From Salvelinus alpinus (taxonomy: Eukaryota > Chordata > Actinopteri > Salmoniformes > Salmonidae), in the NCBI RefSeq assembly GCF_045679555.1, contig NC_092094.1, forward strand, positions 36,472,430 to 36,536,429: 64,000 nt of DNA, written 5' to 3'. Shown in pieces: positions 62,762 through 64,000 of this stretch. Numbering within the stretch: position 1 is the stretch's first letter; each line of letters opens with the position of its first letter. A program made the translations under genes and the position numbers. Under the pieces are notes generated by a model. It ran no database searches. It was not told the origin of the DNA and worked only from the letters and a program-made list of their open reading frames with translations.

Positions 62762-63560
62762 GGACAGCAGTGGAGAAGGTGGAAAGTTTTAAGTTCCTGG
62801 GCGTACACATCACAGACAAACTGAAATGGTCCACCCACACAGTTTGGTGAAGAAGGCGCAACAGCACCTCTTCAACCTCAGGAGGCTGAAGAAATGTGGC
62901 TTGTCACGCAAAACCCTGACAAACTTTTACAGATGCACAATCGAGAGCATCCTGTCGGGCTTTATCACAGCCTGGTACGGCAACTGCACAGCCCACAACC
63001 GTAAGGCTCTCCAGAGGGTAGTGAGGTCTGCACAACGCATCACCGAGGGCAAACTACCTGCCCTCCAGCACACCTACAGCACCCGATGTCACAGGAAGGC
63101 CAAAAAGATAATCAAGGACAACAACCACCCGAGCCACTGCTTGTTCACACCGCTATCATCCAGAAGGCGAGGTCAGTACAAGTGCATCAAAGCTGGGATC
63201 GAGAGATTGAGAAACAGCTTCTATCTCAAGGCCATCAGACTGCTAAACAGCAATCACTAACTCAGAGAGGCTGCTGCCTACTGTGAGACCCAATCACTGG
63301 ACACTTTAATAAATGGATCACTAGTCACTTTAAACAATGTCACTCTAAATAATGCCACTTTAATAATGTCTACATATCTTACATTACTCATATCACATGT
63401 ATATACTGTATTTTCTACCATCTACTGCACCTTGCCTATGCCGCTCAGCAATCGCTCATCCATATACTTATATGTACATATTCTCATTCACCACTTTAGA
63501 TTTGTGTGTATTAGGTAGTTGTTGGGAATTGTTAGATTACGTGTTAGATATTACTGCACT
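62762..63560 (+). mobile_element. LINE 3' fragment
   Basis: It begins within the C-terminal part of the LINE protein ([20 protein letters not shown] in one frame, then [17 protein letters not shown] from about 62850 in another, so one frame shift near 62840). It continues to RLLNSNH at 63260, then a 3' untranslated region. The terminal TTTGATTTG repeats are missing, so both ends are truncated. Closest in-window relative is 57973-59331. Confidence 0.88.
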
Positions 63561-64000
63561 GCACTGTTTTTTCACCCTCCCACTTCACTTTGTACACAGA
63601 AGATCTCCGCTAAACAGAATATCATGGTTTATCCGTCTCTCTGTGACCGCCGATAACTTCAGGACAAAGTTAAATACAAGTACAAAGCTGCCAATGTCTT
63701 AACAATTGATACAAACAAGCGACGTATACAAAGAAAACCGGGATGAGTGCATTAAAATATAGCCTAAAAACAGTAGTCTATATGCCAATTTAATTCATAT
63801 TGAAATACATTTCATGTTCAATCAATTGATTTCTATTTTTCTACTTGTATGCTACTGTCTGTAATTTGTCTCAATACATATTTCATGATGTGTAGCCTAA
63901 CATGTATGCAATGATGTGCTAAATCGGTGATTTAGTGGATTTGTTATTGGGTAAGCATTATAATAAGCCGCCTCAATATTTGTAGCCGTAGGTGGTAATA
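63561..64000. other. Unassigned DNA at window edge
   Basis: No gene or repeat was recognised up to the right border. Confidence 0.5.

Overview
The window is vertebrate nuclear DNA, almost certainly from a salmonid fish (salmon, trout or char). The case rests on intron-rich genes with fish-type proteins plus a salmonid-type repeat load: Tc1-like transposons including one with Sleeping Beauty-type ends, a tRNA-derived SINE with the SmaI/SlmI-type head, and LINE tails ending in TTTGATTTGATTTG. The species and the chromosome copy cannot be told from the sequence.

Five protein-coding genes were found, all on the minus strand. All exons were placed by hand from splice sites and reading phase, and each set sums to a clean reading frame. 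Reading in plus coordinates: a synaptotagmin-family gene (5062-7149, 6 exons, 399 aa); a C-factor/sniffer-type short-chain dehydrogenase (12870-16152, 6 exons, 257 aa); mitochondrial aspartate aminotransferase got2 (23126-26646, 10 exons, 427 aa); calretinin calb2 (34105-46452, 11 exons, 271 aa); and purine nucleoside phosphorylase pnp (56379-61931, 6 exons, 292 aa, first exon tentative). They belong to separate pathways (membrane traffic, carbonyl reduction, malate-aspartate shuttle, neuronal calcium buffering, purine salvage), and nothing in the window links them functionally.

The rest is mostly transposon-derived. 1-3.2 kb and 7.4-8.5 kb hold Tc1 copies, solo LTRs and a LINE fragment. 9.4-12.3 kb and 29.6-31.6 kb hold two insertions of one LTR-element family whose interior codes for proline-rich tandem repeats, with no polymerase recognised. 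16.3-20.3 kb holds a TTAA-flanked MITE, a Tc1 end and a long decayed LINE. 26.8-28.4 kb holds a nested AT-rich repeat. 47.4-48.6, 53.4-53.8 and 54.6-56.2 kb hold Tc1-like elements. The last of these ends about 150 bp past the pnp stop codon and may supply its polyadenylation signal. The pnp intron 57.4-60.1 kb contains a LINE nested in a DNA transposon.

No unmistakably new biological system was found. The best leads are the polymerase-free, proline-rich LTR family with a conserved stem-loop in its LTRs; a phase-preserving candidate cassette exon in calb2; the possible transposon-supplied 3' end of pnp; and a pair of inverted Tc1 copies that share a flank and so cannot be independent insertions.
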